This document shows positions 11,796-21,379 of a stretch of DNA of 64,000 nucleotides, in pieces. The position numbers and the translations under genes are program-made. The notes beneath the pieces are model-generated. The model had not been told where the DNA came from, did no database searches, and was given only the letters and a program-made list of their open reading frames with translations. The DNA is from Corticium candelabrum (Eukaryota > Porifera > Homoscleromorpha > Homosclerophorida > Plakinidae). The stretch covers positions 8,605,814-8,669,813 of the forward strand of contig NC_085089.1 of the NCBI RefSeq assembly GCF_963422355.1, read 5' to 3'. Positions within the stretch are counted from its first letter, which is position 1. Each line of letters starts with the position of its first letter.

Positions 11796-12996
11796 ACACA
11801 CACACACAGACAGCCTGACATCATTAAAATAATCGAACTCAAATGTTTTGTAAATGCAAAGACGTTTGTCTAAGTAAGTGAACACCTAAAGAAATAGTAA
11901 AGATTTGTTTATATACATTAACAACACATTTAATATGTTCTGTGGCATTAGTATCAGCAGACAAGATGACAAAAAGACTTTAGCCACCAAGCAAGCATGT
12001 CCCTACAACTATCAGCTCAGTTCCTATCACCTAATGGTATTATATACTTCATTATCTAAAACAGACATCAAATTTGAAGTACATGACAAAAACATAACAT
12101 CAAGAATTCTAATTCTACTTGCATTTGTACATAAATTTAGAACAATCTGCTCACCATTGACCCGTCTCTTGTTCGGATTTTTACCTGCTTCAGCTCTTGT
12201 GCTGCTCTTTGTTCCTGGACAAAGAACGCCGCCAGCTCTCCACAAATGTGGAACTAACAGTCCACATGCAATCAATCACTATTATTCAAACCATTCAGCA
12301 CAGCCTAGAGTTCAAACCTCCACAGGCGTGAAAGGTTCTGAAACATGACTTTGTAGCTGTCGAAGCAGCCACTCTTGACTGTGCACAGCACCATTAGGGA
12401 TCTCACCAAGCAAACAACATCTCACCAAACACAACCAACTAACGCAAACATTAAACGTACAGTCACTTTATTCCATCCGCTTCTCCTCACTCCCTGCGAG
12501 CCACCGGATCCGGGAAATCCGAGTCTGCTCCTCACACCAACGTCCTTCCTACTATCCATGCTACTCACTTGACGTTGACCTCGACGCTGTCGCTGATACG
12601 GTGCACTGTAAGACAAAGATAAAGGCCTTCTCAACGACCACACGTCAGTCGTTCTCTTCTCTCTCTTACAATCTTTGAGGAGGTGAAACGTCCGCCATGA
12701 ATTGATCGCCTTCCTCGTCTATTGCTGCTTCTGGACGGCTTCTCGAATTCATAACGCCTTGGCCGTATCCTCTACCACCACCTCCTCCACCTCTCTTCTT
12801 CCAGTTCCCTCTGCCTCGTTGGTTAGGACGCCGTTGATAGGGCATCGAACCATTACCACTTTCTGCACCCATTGAGGCCCCTCAACCAAATAGCATTTTC
12901 CTAAAATTGCACATTATTACCATTAGGTGCTGATACGGTCCGCATGCCACCCCGTCCTCCTCTAATACGATGGCGAGCGTCCACGCCGTAAGACAT
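6710..12996 (-). CDS. NXF1: Nuclear RNA export factor 1 (TAP/NXF1)
   Basis: mRNA export receptor that carries mRNPs through nuclear pores with NXT1. A start at 12996 (MSYGVDARHRIRGG) splices through a 58-nt intron into a Gly/Arg-rich exon (QRGRGNWKKRGGGGGG), as in the NXF1 N-terminus. RRM residues (ELAAFFVQEQRAAQELKQ) lie near 12250-12190. A linker exon near 11100-10930 is followed by exons matching the LRR region (LGNRYNITTNALNLSEFYFD near 10800, DFLDSVLRIIQDSCSE near 10680-10630, LVSLDLSNNRIANLDG near 9245-9140). The NTF2-like domain begins near 8840 (DGQQLAPKIGFDLPT, then KFLERYYNLYDS). The TAP-C/UBA-like end is very clear: SGMNLEWSQ near 6960, then NNWVYLQSAQAFTVL and IPPEAFVKQ before the stop at 6710. 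Two introns hold mobile elements. Several NTF2 exons between 8500 and 7300 were not resolved. Confidence 0.92.
9561..10395 (+). mobile_element. Broken retroelement 3' fragment in an NXF1 intron, with (GACA)n tail
   Basis: The fragment encodes the C-terminal part of a retroelement pol-type protein: GAWLDSIPSSAKLALK, a CECG zinc-ribbon-like motif, and from 9801 a frame containing RPEDs-like PDMVVFD...IELVILVAHPW, which resembles a PD-(D/E)xK nuclease core, then PLVFEHFERWGSEAAQFL and VALQRCNASVISRKLARL. It is truncated and broken, so it is a fossil. The 3' end runs past 10304 into a short non-coding stretch and a (GACA)n tail at about 10370-10395; another (ACAG)n tract (9541-9560) abuts its left end. 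The clade is uncertain: a non-LTR element with a restriction-like endonuclease is my first guess. Confidence 0.7.
11227..11292. repeat. (CA)n microsatellite, tail of the SINE
   Basis: Uninterrupted CA dinucleotide tract directly following the 3' end of the minus-strand SINE. Confidence 0.95.
11294..11726 (-). mobile_element. tRNA-derived SINE with (GT)n tail
   Basis: On the minus strand the sequence starts GGTGCGATAGCTCAGTTGG, a tRNA-like A box, and about 50 nt later has GGTTGCAAGTTCAAGTC, a B box. The tRNA-like head is followed by roughly 330 nt of GC-richer body and ends TTTTTTTAGGTGTGTG, passing straight into the (GT)n tract at 11292-11227. A second (GT)n tract abuts the head (11724-11808). 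It lies in an NXF1 intron, in the same orientation as the gene. The head has too many mismatches and no clear acceptor stem to be a functional tRNA gene. Confidence 0.75.
11724..11808. repeat. (CA)n microsatellite next to the SINE head
   Basis: CA tract with a few CG and TG interruptions, abutting the tRNA-like head of the SINE. Confidence 0.95.
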
Positions 12997-13362
12997 TTTG
13001 TCTGTGCGAACCCGGATGTCAAATAGATTTCGCCGAGCGAAGCGATGCTGCATAAGCCATAAATTTTAATCAACAGTTTATGGCTGCCACAAATGGATCC
13101 CAGTCCAATGTATTTATTACAAGGATTGAGTGTTTTATGACAGTACCCTTGCAGGTGCTGGGTGTGACTGGTGTGTGTGTGTGTGTGTGTGTGCGTGCGT
13201 GTGTTCTCTCATTTCTAATTTCACAAAAACTTGGCAAAGCATACAGCTAAAGAAATATTCTAAAAATGTATAGAAACATTTCCTTTCAATTCTATGGTAT
13301 ATGATATCAAACTACCCTTGAATGCTGCAGTACTCAAGTAGTTCTACCCATAATGCTAAACT
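12997..13362. other. Intergenic gap between NXF1 start and PLC-like gene end
   Basis: Holds a short (TG)n tract at 13172-13203 and the presumed NXF1 promoter just above 12996. No open frame or RNA gene was seen. Confidence 0.6.
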
Positions 13363-13740
13363 TTACGTTATAATATTAATGATGATACCTACATACATAA
13401 AAACTAATGAGAGAACTGTTGATGACAAGTTAGAACAACCTTGACTACTGATGTAAATATCCTGCGGATTCTTCATTGCTGCAATAAAAATCAATAAATG
13501 AGAAATAGCATTCGTATGTCACAAATTAAAAGACTGAAACTTGTAATTATGTTGTATGAAACTGTATAGATGCCCAAATGTACTCACTTGGGTGGCAAGT
13601 AACTGGAGAGATATATTTGAGCCACAGTCGATCAATACCGTCACCAATCATGGTAGTTGCCAAACGGTCAGTTTCACTAGACACACAGAAAGAGTGTAGA
13701 GTATAAACACAACACAAACACATTACAGGATTTACAATAG

Positions 13741-13813
<73 letters not shown>

Positions 13814-15662
13814 GTAGATAATATCACAACTCACCTGGGAGACAATGGAGTATCAAACTGTGATCCATCAGGACAACCTACACCAACGTGTACATACTGC
13901 TATATCAATTCTCAATGTTGCATAGATCTTACCTTCTACTTCATTCAAGTCTTCGTCAGTTGGAAATTCATATCTCTCCCGACTTACTCGCCAACCATCA
14001 ACTAAAATCCAGCATATCAGATGCGAAAGTAGTAAACTGTTGTACATATTACCATTTGATGTGGCTCTGCAAGCCAGTGATAGCCTAGTTGAGCAGTCAA
14101 CGTTTACCCATTGGACAACCCGTTTTGCCTGTTAGATTTAGATTTAATTAATTAGGATCAATCGATAGTTACTGTCAGTGTATTAAAGCAGTGAAAATAA
14201 ACACACTTCTGGATCGCTGTTCACTTCTATTGCTGTACAAAGGTTGTCACCACAAAGACTAGAATGTCCTTCTGCCCACGTCCACACACAGGCTACAAAA
14301 ATAAGAAGATAGTTAATTATATCAATTGAATATTTACGCATGTAGTACAGCTCAAGAATGATCCACTCGATTGATTACCTGAAACCCTGCGGATGTTGAC
14401 ATGAGCTAGCAGTGGACTAAAGCCACACTTCAAAGCATCATTAGCTAAACCATACCAGTTTCAAATATCTAATAATTTACTATTTACACATTACGATTAA
14501 AATGTGTATCCGCCCACTTGCCCATCTGTCTGTACGCCCGCAAGCCCGTAACTAATTTTTTACTACATTTGCAAAATACGAATCTATCTATCTGTAATTG
14601 CACACACAAGTTTCTAGGGATATCACACACAGTATACTATAGTAGCATACTACTGTACAGTTAAAAGATGGTGGTAAATTGGATAAATTGCACACGTTCA
14701 GTCATGGATTTTTAAATTGCTCTATTTAATATATCTCGTAACAGTCAAGGTATAGTGACTATATGCTCTCACTCAGTTTCAATAACCTTGTTTACGACTG
14801 TTTGTATAACCTGTCCACCAGTAAGTCTGGCTGGCTGCATGTACATGTACATTCTGATGTATTGACTGATTCTTATCACCTTTTCTGGTCGTCAACTCTC
14901 CAGCACTGGCCAAGCCATTTTGAAATTCATAAGAGCTACTTTGTCCAGAATCAGTCGTAGCTCTAACAAACAACTAAATACATCAATGTTAATTAATTGA
15001 GTAACCAATAATCACCCAATAACAAAGGTGTACATGCATCTACATAATAGAAAATGCTCACAGCTGTAAGATCCTCATATATACCACCAAAGTGATTTGA
15101 TATTACTGCCAAGCTACCATCTGATTGTTGATGAGCACATCGAAGTGCATGAAATTGGTTGGCAGACACTGTTTCTATTGATATAAGTATCGTAAACAAT
15201 TGTCTGTGCTGATAAATATATAACTATACATACCTCCCACGTAGGGTAGAAATGCTGTTGTAGACTCTGGCATTGTGTCATGTATCCATTGATTACCAAA
15301 TGTACAGTCAGATGCAATAATAACCCTCTTTCCAATCTATATGCAATCCATTGATTAATTTATTTATTAGGCTACAGTGTTGATATATATCACTGTTAAT
15401 TATTAGTATCACTGTTAGTCATTACAGTTGTGAGGTAGTTGGCTGATGGCCACCTTGAAACAGACAAAAAGTTGCTTTCTTGGTCTTGGTTGTTTGATAT
15501 CTGTAATAAACAAGTGCTTGTTAATTTGAACAAAACTTTAAGTTGCCTCATTAATATAACCAAGTCCCTGTAGCTCTGCAAGTCATTTGGTGTAAATACA
15601 GTGTTTCCAAAACTGTCAGAAATGGGTCCTGAAAGATGCCAATAAAAAAGATTGTTGTCAAC

Positions 15663-15732
<70 letters not shown>

Positions 15733-16664
15733 AACACACACACAAACACACAAACAAACAAACAAACAAAACACATTACATAATTACTAGTAATACCGAC
15801 TTGTTTGCGTAATACAAAACTAGTAATTAATTAATAAAAAACACTCAATTTTTTTCACTGACAAGGAGGAAAACAGCCACATATTACATTACCGTCTATG
15901 GCAGAGTTGCTCTGACATTTCCCCAACTGACTAGAGTCCATTTGCACATAAACAATTTCATTCGTATTCTCATCAATAAAGTTACGAATTTTGCTTAATC
16001 CTTCAGTCCAAGACAAAGAATAATGATCACATCCTGTCAATTTGTCTGTTGACTCCACACCAACAAATCCCCAACAAGGATCATCATCGGATGAGGAGTC
16101 ATATACGCCTAACTGATTAAACCAGTTCTTGATGTTATTACATAAACTCTGTTGAGACTTGCAAATTCGAATGACAGGACTTAAACTAGAGATTTGATGC
16201 AATTCAAAGTGGAATCTCCTTATTCCCATTTGCAGCTGCCATTCAATGCCTCCCATTTGATCAGCAAGTCTGTATGTCCCAACAGCAGTGAGGCAAAATC
16301 CTTGGCTAGAACAGTAACGATGCGTTACGTTTGTGCTTGTTCTGTAGAAGAGAGCTTCGTATCTGAGCGAATGATAAATAGGAGCATTGCCTGAATGCCA
16401 CGACCCACACAAGCCGACTTCCGATATAGGCACATTAAAAGTGAGAAATGATTGACTCTTGAAAGCAGCTCGCACCCACTGCTCATATGATATTTTGTTT
16501 GTGTTGTTTACAGGTTGGGTTACAACCATCTGAGCAGTGGGCATCAAATCAAATGCCAATAAAGTCAGCAGCAATACATACGAACGCCAAGTTCCCAAAC
16601 AGCAGAGCGTCGATGCAAAACAAACAGTCATCGTCTTACCAAAATGCAGCAACACAGAAGGCAT
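13363..16664 (-). CDS. Secreted PLC-like (PI-PLC X-type) phosphodiesterase, possible GPI anchor
   Basis: The large first exon (16664 to about 15857) starts with a hydrophobic stretch (YVLLLTLLAFDLMPTAQ) that fits a signal peptide or anchor. Then comes a PLC-like TIM-barrel start: CGSWHSGNAPIYHS carries the expected first active-site His, and DQMGGIEWQLQMGIRRFHFEL matches the 'Q...LxxGIRxxxL' strand of the superfamily. Later exons give RVIIASDC (near 15330), SANQFHALRCAHQQSDGS (near 15150), NVDCSTRLSLACRA (near 14100) and GCPDGSQFDTPLSP. The last exon (about 13480-13363) ends in an uncharged hydrophobic tail, STVLSLVFMYVGIIINIIT, followed by the stop; this looks like a GPI-attachment signal or a terminal membrane helix. 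Cys-rich and with NxT/S sites, as expected of an extracellular protein. Substrate is unknown. Exon 14973-14780 is less certain. Confidence 0.72.
13743..13812. repeat. (CA)n microsatellite
   Basis: Uninterrupted CA tract in an intron of the PLC-like gene. Confidence 0.95.
15662..15772. repeat. (CA)n then (CAAA)n microsatellite
   Basis: CA tract of about 60 nt grading into CACAAA and CAAA units, in an intron just downstream of the first exon of the PLC-like gene. Confidence 0.95.
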
Positions 16665-16910
16665 ATATATTCAAGCCCTAGAGTATAACACAAGTCACTG
16701 TTGGCCACGCCTAGTGGCCGGTACTAACGTTCCTTACCTCACTCTGCACACTTGCACAACAGAGAAAGTCTACGTACGAATATTTGTTGCTGCATATAAC
16801 ATCAAAGTTATTGCCAGCCCATGTATAGTGAGTGTAGCCACTCTCCGACCTCAACCCTGTCGCACCCTTGCACAGTAGGCGTGTAGACAAATATTAAATG
16901 AATTACGACG

Positions 16911-17279
16911 TCATTGCACGCGCGCTAAAGAGAGAAACTTAGCCAGTTTCCTATGATTCGCTCGGTTTGCGCAACTTACGAGACGTTCCCTTCCTGCATC
17001 TTGTAGTATTGTTTGTTTCTTCAGGTAGTCGAGCGTCTCACCAGGCGACGGTTTGCAAAGCGAAAATTCCAAGAAAAAATAGACATTTGGCGTCTGTTCG
17101 TATTTGCTCACCATTTTAAAGAATGCGACGGAAGAAGAGTTGATGTCAACATTCCCAATGAGAGAACATCGTTTGCAAGGCAATATCACGTTGTTCACAG
17201 CACAGTCAATGAACAGGTCGGTCTGTTTGATTAGCTCTTGTACACGTGTACGTACACGTGTTTGAGCCTCGGAGGCCAT
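16911..17279 (-). CDS. Hypothetical 122-residue single-exon frame
   Basis: An intact ATG-started frame (MASEAQTRVRTRVQELIKQ at its N-terminus) with a mixed, protein-like composition and several Cys (CKRC). It sits upstream of the PLC-like gene on the same strand and would share a divergent promoter region with the SETD9-like gene. I do not recognise a family. An overlapping plus-strand frame at 17013-17234 is equally unsupported. It may be the first exon of a longer gene or chance. Confidence 0.25.
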   Translation of the reverse strand: MASEAQTRVRTRVQELIKQTDLFIDCAVNNVILPCKRCSLIGNVDINSSSVAFFKMVSKYEQTPNVYFFLEFSLCKPSPGETLDYLKKQTILQDAGRERLVSCANRANHRKLAKFLSLARVQ

Positions 17280-17895
17280 ACACTAGGCTTGTACATACAT
17301 AGAATGCATGCTGAGTTACCGTATTGTTATTTTTGACGTGTTAGTCAAATTTACGTTACTTTAGATTTAATTGTTTATTGAAGGTAAATTAGTGCTTGCT
17401 TAGTGTGGTCACTTGTGTATTGATTTTGCTTTAATTAATAACAGTGAAGTCAGTAGGGAAATGATGCAGATGTCACTTGAATGCTGAGGATAGTACATAC
17501 TTGTACAGCTGCTTATGAAACAGAAACAGACCACCTTTAATTGGTCATGTGTAGAACTGGTAACATGCACTTGCACAATACCGGTGAGGACTTCATTACA
17601 AAAAAACTGTTTGTTGTTACGTGTTAGTAGGCTACACACACAACAGTTGTTGGTTTGTTTGTGTATTAAATCATCTGCAGATAGTTCAGAATGACTATGT
17701 AAATATCAGGAATGAAAATATCAAGAACATTGTACCATATGGGTGTACTTTGGAATACATGATCTAGTCGACTTGATATCCGACGTTTTGGTAATTACCT
17801 TTTAACTTTCTAACTTAAGTGTGCTGACAAACTAATATGTATATTATGTAATGAAGTGTCCTGAGAGATGAGACACTGTCACTTCCATGTTGTAG
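17280..17895. other. Stretch likely holding promoter and unresolved 5' exons of the SETD9-like gene
   Basis: AT-rich sequence without a confident coding exon. The SETD9-like gene needs N-terminal exons upstream of 17896, so one or more probably lie here, for instance around 17680-17812. Confidence 0.4.
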
Positions 17896-19032
17896 GTTAT
17901 CAAGATGTTGCAAAATGTCAAAGAAAGACTAACAAAACAACCCAACATGGTAATGTTGACAAATTATAATATTCTTGGTCACATTCAAATATGGTAGTTT
18001 GATCTTGTGACAGACACAAAGTTGGAGTTTTACATTACACACCCAGAAATCAACTGTTCAGCATCCTGATGCTGGAGAAGGTACATTACAAGTAGTCATT
18101 TAATTAATAATTATTGTGTTCTATAAAATCATATTTTGCTTTCAGGATTATTCATAGATGGACATGTAGTACCAGGAACGGTAGTTACCTTCTTTCCTGG
18201 AACTGTTGTAAGTTTTATTTGTTATTAACTAGAACAGTGGAAACATTATTGTTATAAATTTTTTTAGTTTTAATACGTTATTGTTACTACCTATTATTAT
18301 TGTTATTGTCATCAATTTTTTGTCACATCATATTACAAATGATGTAGTTTCCATATACTTACAGATACTATATTTTAACACAAATTTGTATTCTCTAGTA
18401 TTTACCACCTGATGTAAGTCAGATAACAGATTACTCTGATTCTGATCCTCACAAAACACTGTCGATGATGAGTCGTCTAGATCGCTGCATTATCGATGCC
18501 AACAATTATGATATAACTATTACCACTCCAGATGGCCCACTCAACCATCCGTTTGCTTATGGGCACAAAGTCAATCATCCAGAACCAGGTATGCTGCAGT
18601 GACATACATTTATCTGTTGATAGTGAACTAACTCAAAGGATGTTAGGAGTTGTGCCTAACCTCATTCCTTTTTCATACGAAGCAACCGCCTCTTTTCCTG
18701 ATGAACTGTTATCCCTCATTCCAAACAAGTTGTGGCATCACAACCTGTGTTGTCTTCATTAATATTTCTTGTTTTATGTTTCTAGGTATTTCCGTCCTCC
18801 TGGATTTCTGTATGCCACTCCTTCAAAGATGCGTAGTTTAGTGTTTGTAGCAGCAAGACATCTCGAAAATGAAGAGTTGTTCACTGAGTGAGTAATATCT
18901 ATGTTGACTGACTTCATGTTATCGTCAACTGTTTTCGTACACAACAGTTATCGACTCCGTCCTGATGTGTCCCATCCTGACTGGTACACTTCTGTAGATG
19001 AGGAAGAAAACAGAAGACTTTGGACAGACTGA
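17896..19032 (+). CDS. SETD9: SETD9-like SET-domain protein (5' end unresolved)
   Basis: Short exons can be joined in frame: 17896-17949 (VIKMLQNVKERLTKQPNM), then TQSWSFTLHTQKSTVQHP, then GLFIDGHVVPGTVVTFFPGTV (18146-18208), YLPPDVSQ...RCIIDANNYDITIT with HPFAYGHKVNHP (18400-18590), VPNLIPFSYEATASFPDELL (about 18650-18730), and FRPPGFLYATPSKMRSLVFVAARHLENEELFTDYRL (18786-18886) ending ENRRLWTD at the stop 19032. The order G-(x)-G..PGTVY, H/N-rich strand, and EELF-Y near the C-terminus matches SETD9, a SET-fold protein whose methyltransferase substrate is not established. The canonical NHxC-type motif is altered here to KVNHP. Start codon not determined. Confidence 0.7.
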
Positions 19033-19311
19033 GTGCACAATGACATACTAAACTGGAATAAATACTGAAAGGAAATGGTACAACTGTTAGTTCAAATTGA
19101 ACCAAGGATAGAAATGATTTTCTTCTGTTTAGTAATAGATGACAAGTGGCTTTTAATACCTAATTATCTATTAAAGCGTACATATAAATTAAAGAACAGT
19201 ACACGTAATAACCTAATCCCGTACACAAGTTCTTTACACTCACACGCACATATAGTATTGTGTGATACGCCTGTAAAACGTAGATGTGTCAGTAGGCAGT
19301 AGGTCGGCTCT

Positions 19312-19778
19312 CTACAACGTTGCAACTTGAACAGCAAACTGAACAATCATCATTTGAACTTCTGCTGAAAGTTTATCTTTTGGCATTCGTTTATTGCTCT
19401 CCACGAATTCCGTTATTTTCCTGACAGTTTCAGCCTGTCCACCACACCACATCTCATTTCATCAACTAGGTAAGAGACTGTAAAATTCCTGTAAAATTCT
19501 CACTCGTAGTAGCTCCTTTCGTAAGTCTCCGCCTTGTTTCAGTCGCTGATAAACCTCATATGCTATTCTTCCGGCTGAGTACAGTTTGTATAGATCAGCA
19601 CCCGACTCTGTACCAGACGCCCAAGCTGCACCTGCAATCTTAATTAACATTGAGGGCTCACACAACTCTTTCTCTAATCCTAACCTGATCGCATTTACTG
19701 TACCTGACCAAGGAGCTCTGCATTGCTCAAGCGCCACTGATCCTCTTGACTACCACTTGCACCTCTTAGCAGAGACAT
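19312..19778 (-). CDS. Small conserved-looking protein of unknown family (about 110 residues)
   Basis: Three exons read in frame: ATG at 19778 (MSLLRGASGSQEDQWRLSNA), a middle exon with WASGTESGADLYKLYSAGR and YEVYQRLKQGGDLRKEL, and a last exon (MWCGGQAETVRKITEF, then KDKLSAEVQMMIVQFAVQV) ending at 19312. Introns would be about 75 and 52 nt, in line with the rest of the window. Composition and length suggest a small, mostly helical soluble protein. I do not recognise the family. It is head to head with ACBD3. Confidence 0.55.
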
Positions 19779-19806
19779 CGTTTACAGCGCATGCGTGATC
19801 TCCAAG
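19779..19806. promoter_or_regulatory. 28-bp bidirectional core between two start codons, YY1-like motif
   Basis: Only 28 bp separate the ATG of the small minus-strand gene from that of ACBD3. The ACBD3 start sits inside CCAAGATGGCGGC, the classic YY1-type element seen over start codons of animal housekeeping genes, and GCGCATGCGT lies between the genes. Transcripts on the two strands must overlap or have extremely short leaders. YY1 use is inference from the motif. Confidence 0.6.
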
Positions 19807-21174
19807 ATGGCGGCTGCATCGACTGAAGAATCAACAAATATTTCGTCTAATACTAATGGAGAGCCGTATGAAGCGAGATGGGGCTTCAGTTTAGAAGAGA
19901 TATTTAAAGTAGCAGTCGATCAGTATAAGAAAGGTAGGTGGGTCTCCCTAATCCTACACGGTACTTCCACGTGCTGATATCAATAATGTTAAAAATGAAC
20001 AGGGAAAGAAGACATTTGTTTCAGTTATGATGATAAACTGCATGCTGTGGCTTATTGGAGACAAGCTACTCGTGGTAAGTGGGATGAGAGCAAGACACAG
20101 GATGTTGGATATTTTGATGTGATTGGAAACGATAGAAAGTAATCGTCATACATTCATACTACTGGGGAATGATGTCGAAGTGGCAATGTTTGATGTAGGA
20201 AGGCATGGCAAGCATTAGGTGATATGAGCCAAGAAGACGCGAAGAGGAAGTTTGTTGACTTACTTTTGAGTCGAGTTCCTGCTTTGTCTCACATGTTGGA
20301 AGATATGAAAAAAGAACGAGAGGAGAAAGAGAGAATGGAGCTAGAGAAAAGAGAGGCGGCTGCTAAAGAAGAGGAGAGGCTCAAGCAACTAAGAGAACAA
20401 GAACAAAGAAGGAAAAGGGAAGAAGAAGAAAGGTGTGTATTGACATCTCTTCTCTATGTGTATCTGTGTGTGTGTTTGTCTGTCTGTCAGTTTGTAGTCC
20501 ACGTAAGACGCTGACTGACTGTATGTTTTGTACTCACTGGATCTATTGATTGCAGATGTCAAGCATTAGAAGCAGAAAGGGCACGTCTGCAACAAGCAGC
20601 TCTTCTATCACAGCAGCAGCAACAACAGCAACAGTCACATCAACAAACGGTATCAGTAGTTGACACTAAAACTCAGTTGGAAACTCCTGCAGTTCATCCT
20701 TCAGAAGAAACAGATGGTACAGGTGTAGAAGATCTATCAAAATATGCAATTAGTCAACTGAGTGCGGCAGAATTCATTTCAGAAATGCAGAAGGATCCAG
20801 ACGCTTGTATAGTCGTTGGCCGTGGTGAATGTGTTACAGTGAGAGTCCCAACACGTGCAGATGGATCAGCACTTTACTGGGAATTTGCAACAGAGAATTA
20901 TGACATTGGATTTGGTCTTAGTTTTGAATGGGCATATCAACCAACAGCTAGTAATGCAGAGAATGGGGTGAATGTCTCACCAAAAGCTGCAAGTCCTGAT
21001 GCTGCTACTAGAGTTGATCCTCTTCTGCCAGTTCTAAGAAGGAACAGTCACGAGCAGGTGATAGCAGGGAGACACAAATTCCCTGGAGCTGGTGTCTACC
21101 TATTACAATTTGACAACTCGTACTCTATGGTTCGGTCAAAAACACTCTACTATCGAGTTTATTACACGAAATAG
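19807..21174 (+). CDS. ACBD3: ACBD3 / GCP60-like Golgi acyl-CoA-binding and GOLD-domain protein
   Basis: Golgi scaffold that in vertebrates binds giantin and PI4KB. ATG at 19807 (MAAASTEESTNISSN). The acyl-CoA-binding domain starts at ARWGFSLEEIFKVAVDQYKKG, continues in short exons (DKLHAVAYWRQATRGKWDES, GYFDVIGNDRRKAWQALGD) and ends about 20230. A charged coiled coil (KKEREEKERMELEKREAAA) and a poly-Gln tract follow. The GOLD domain fills the last exon: IVVGRGECVTVRVPT, LYWEFATENYDIGFGLSFEW, then FPGAGVYLLQFDNSYSMVRSK and YYRVYYTK at the stop, closely matching vertebrate ACBD3. MAP10 follows on the same strand 205 bp later. Confidence 0.95.
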
Positions 21175-21379
21175 ATGTGCTGAGTGACACTTCTTGTACT
21201 GTATTTACTTGTACTGCTGTGATTGTTGAACAGAAACTGAATATTCGCAATGAGACACAGTTGTTTTTTGTTCCAGCAGAAATGCAATTGAACCTTTAGG
21301 TTAGTACCTAGTAGATTATGAAAAGACGTCATGAAGCCTGAACAGAGCAAGATAATGAAGTTGTTTTTAACGTGCTGAG

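Noticed and set aside
17013-17234. Plus-strand first exon of the SETD9-like gene
   Set aside because: The translation has no likeness to SETD9 and overlaps an equally open frame on the other strand.
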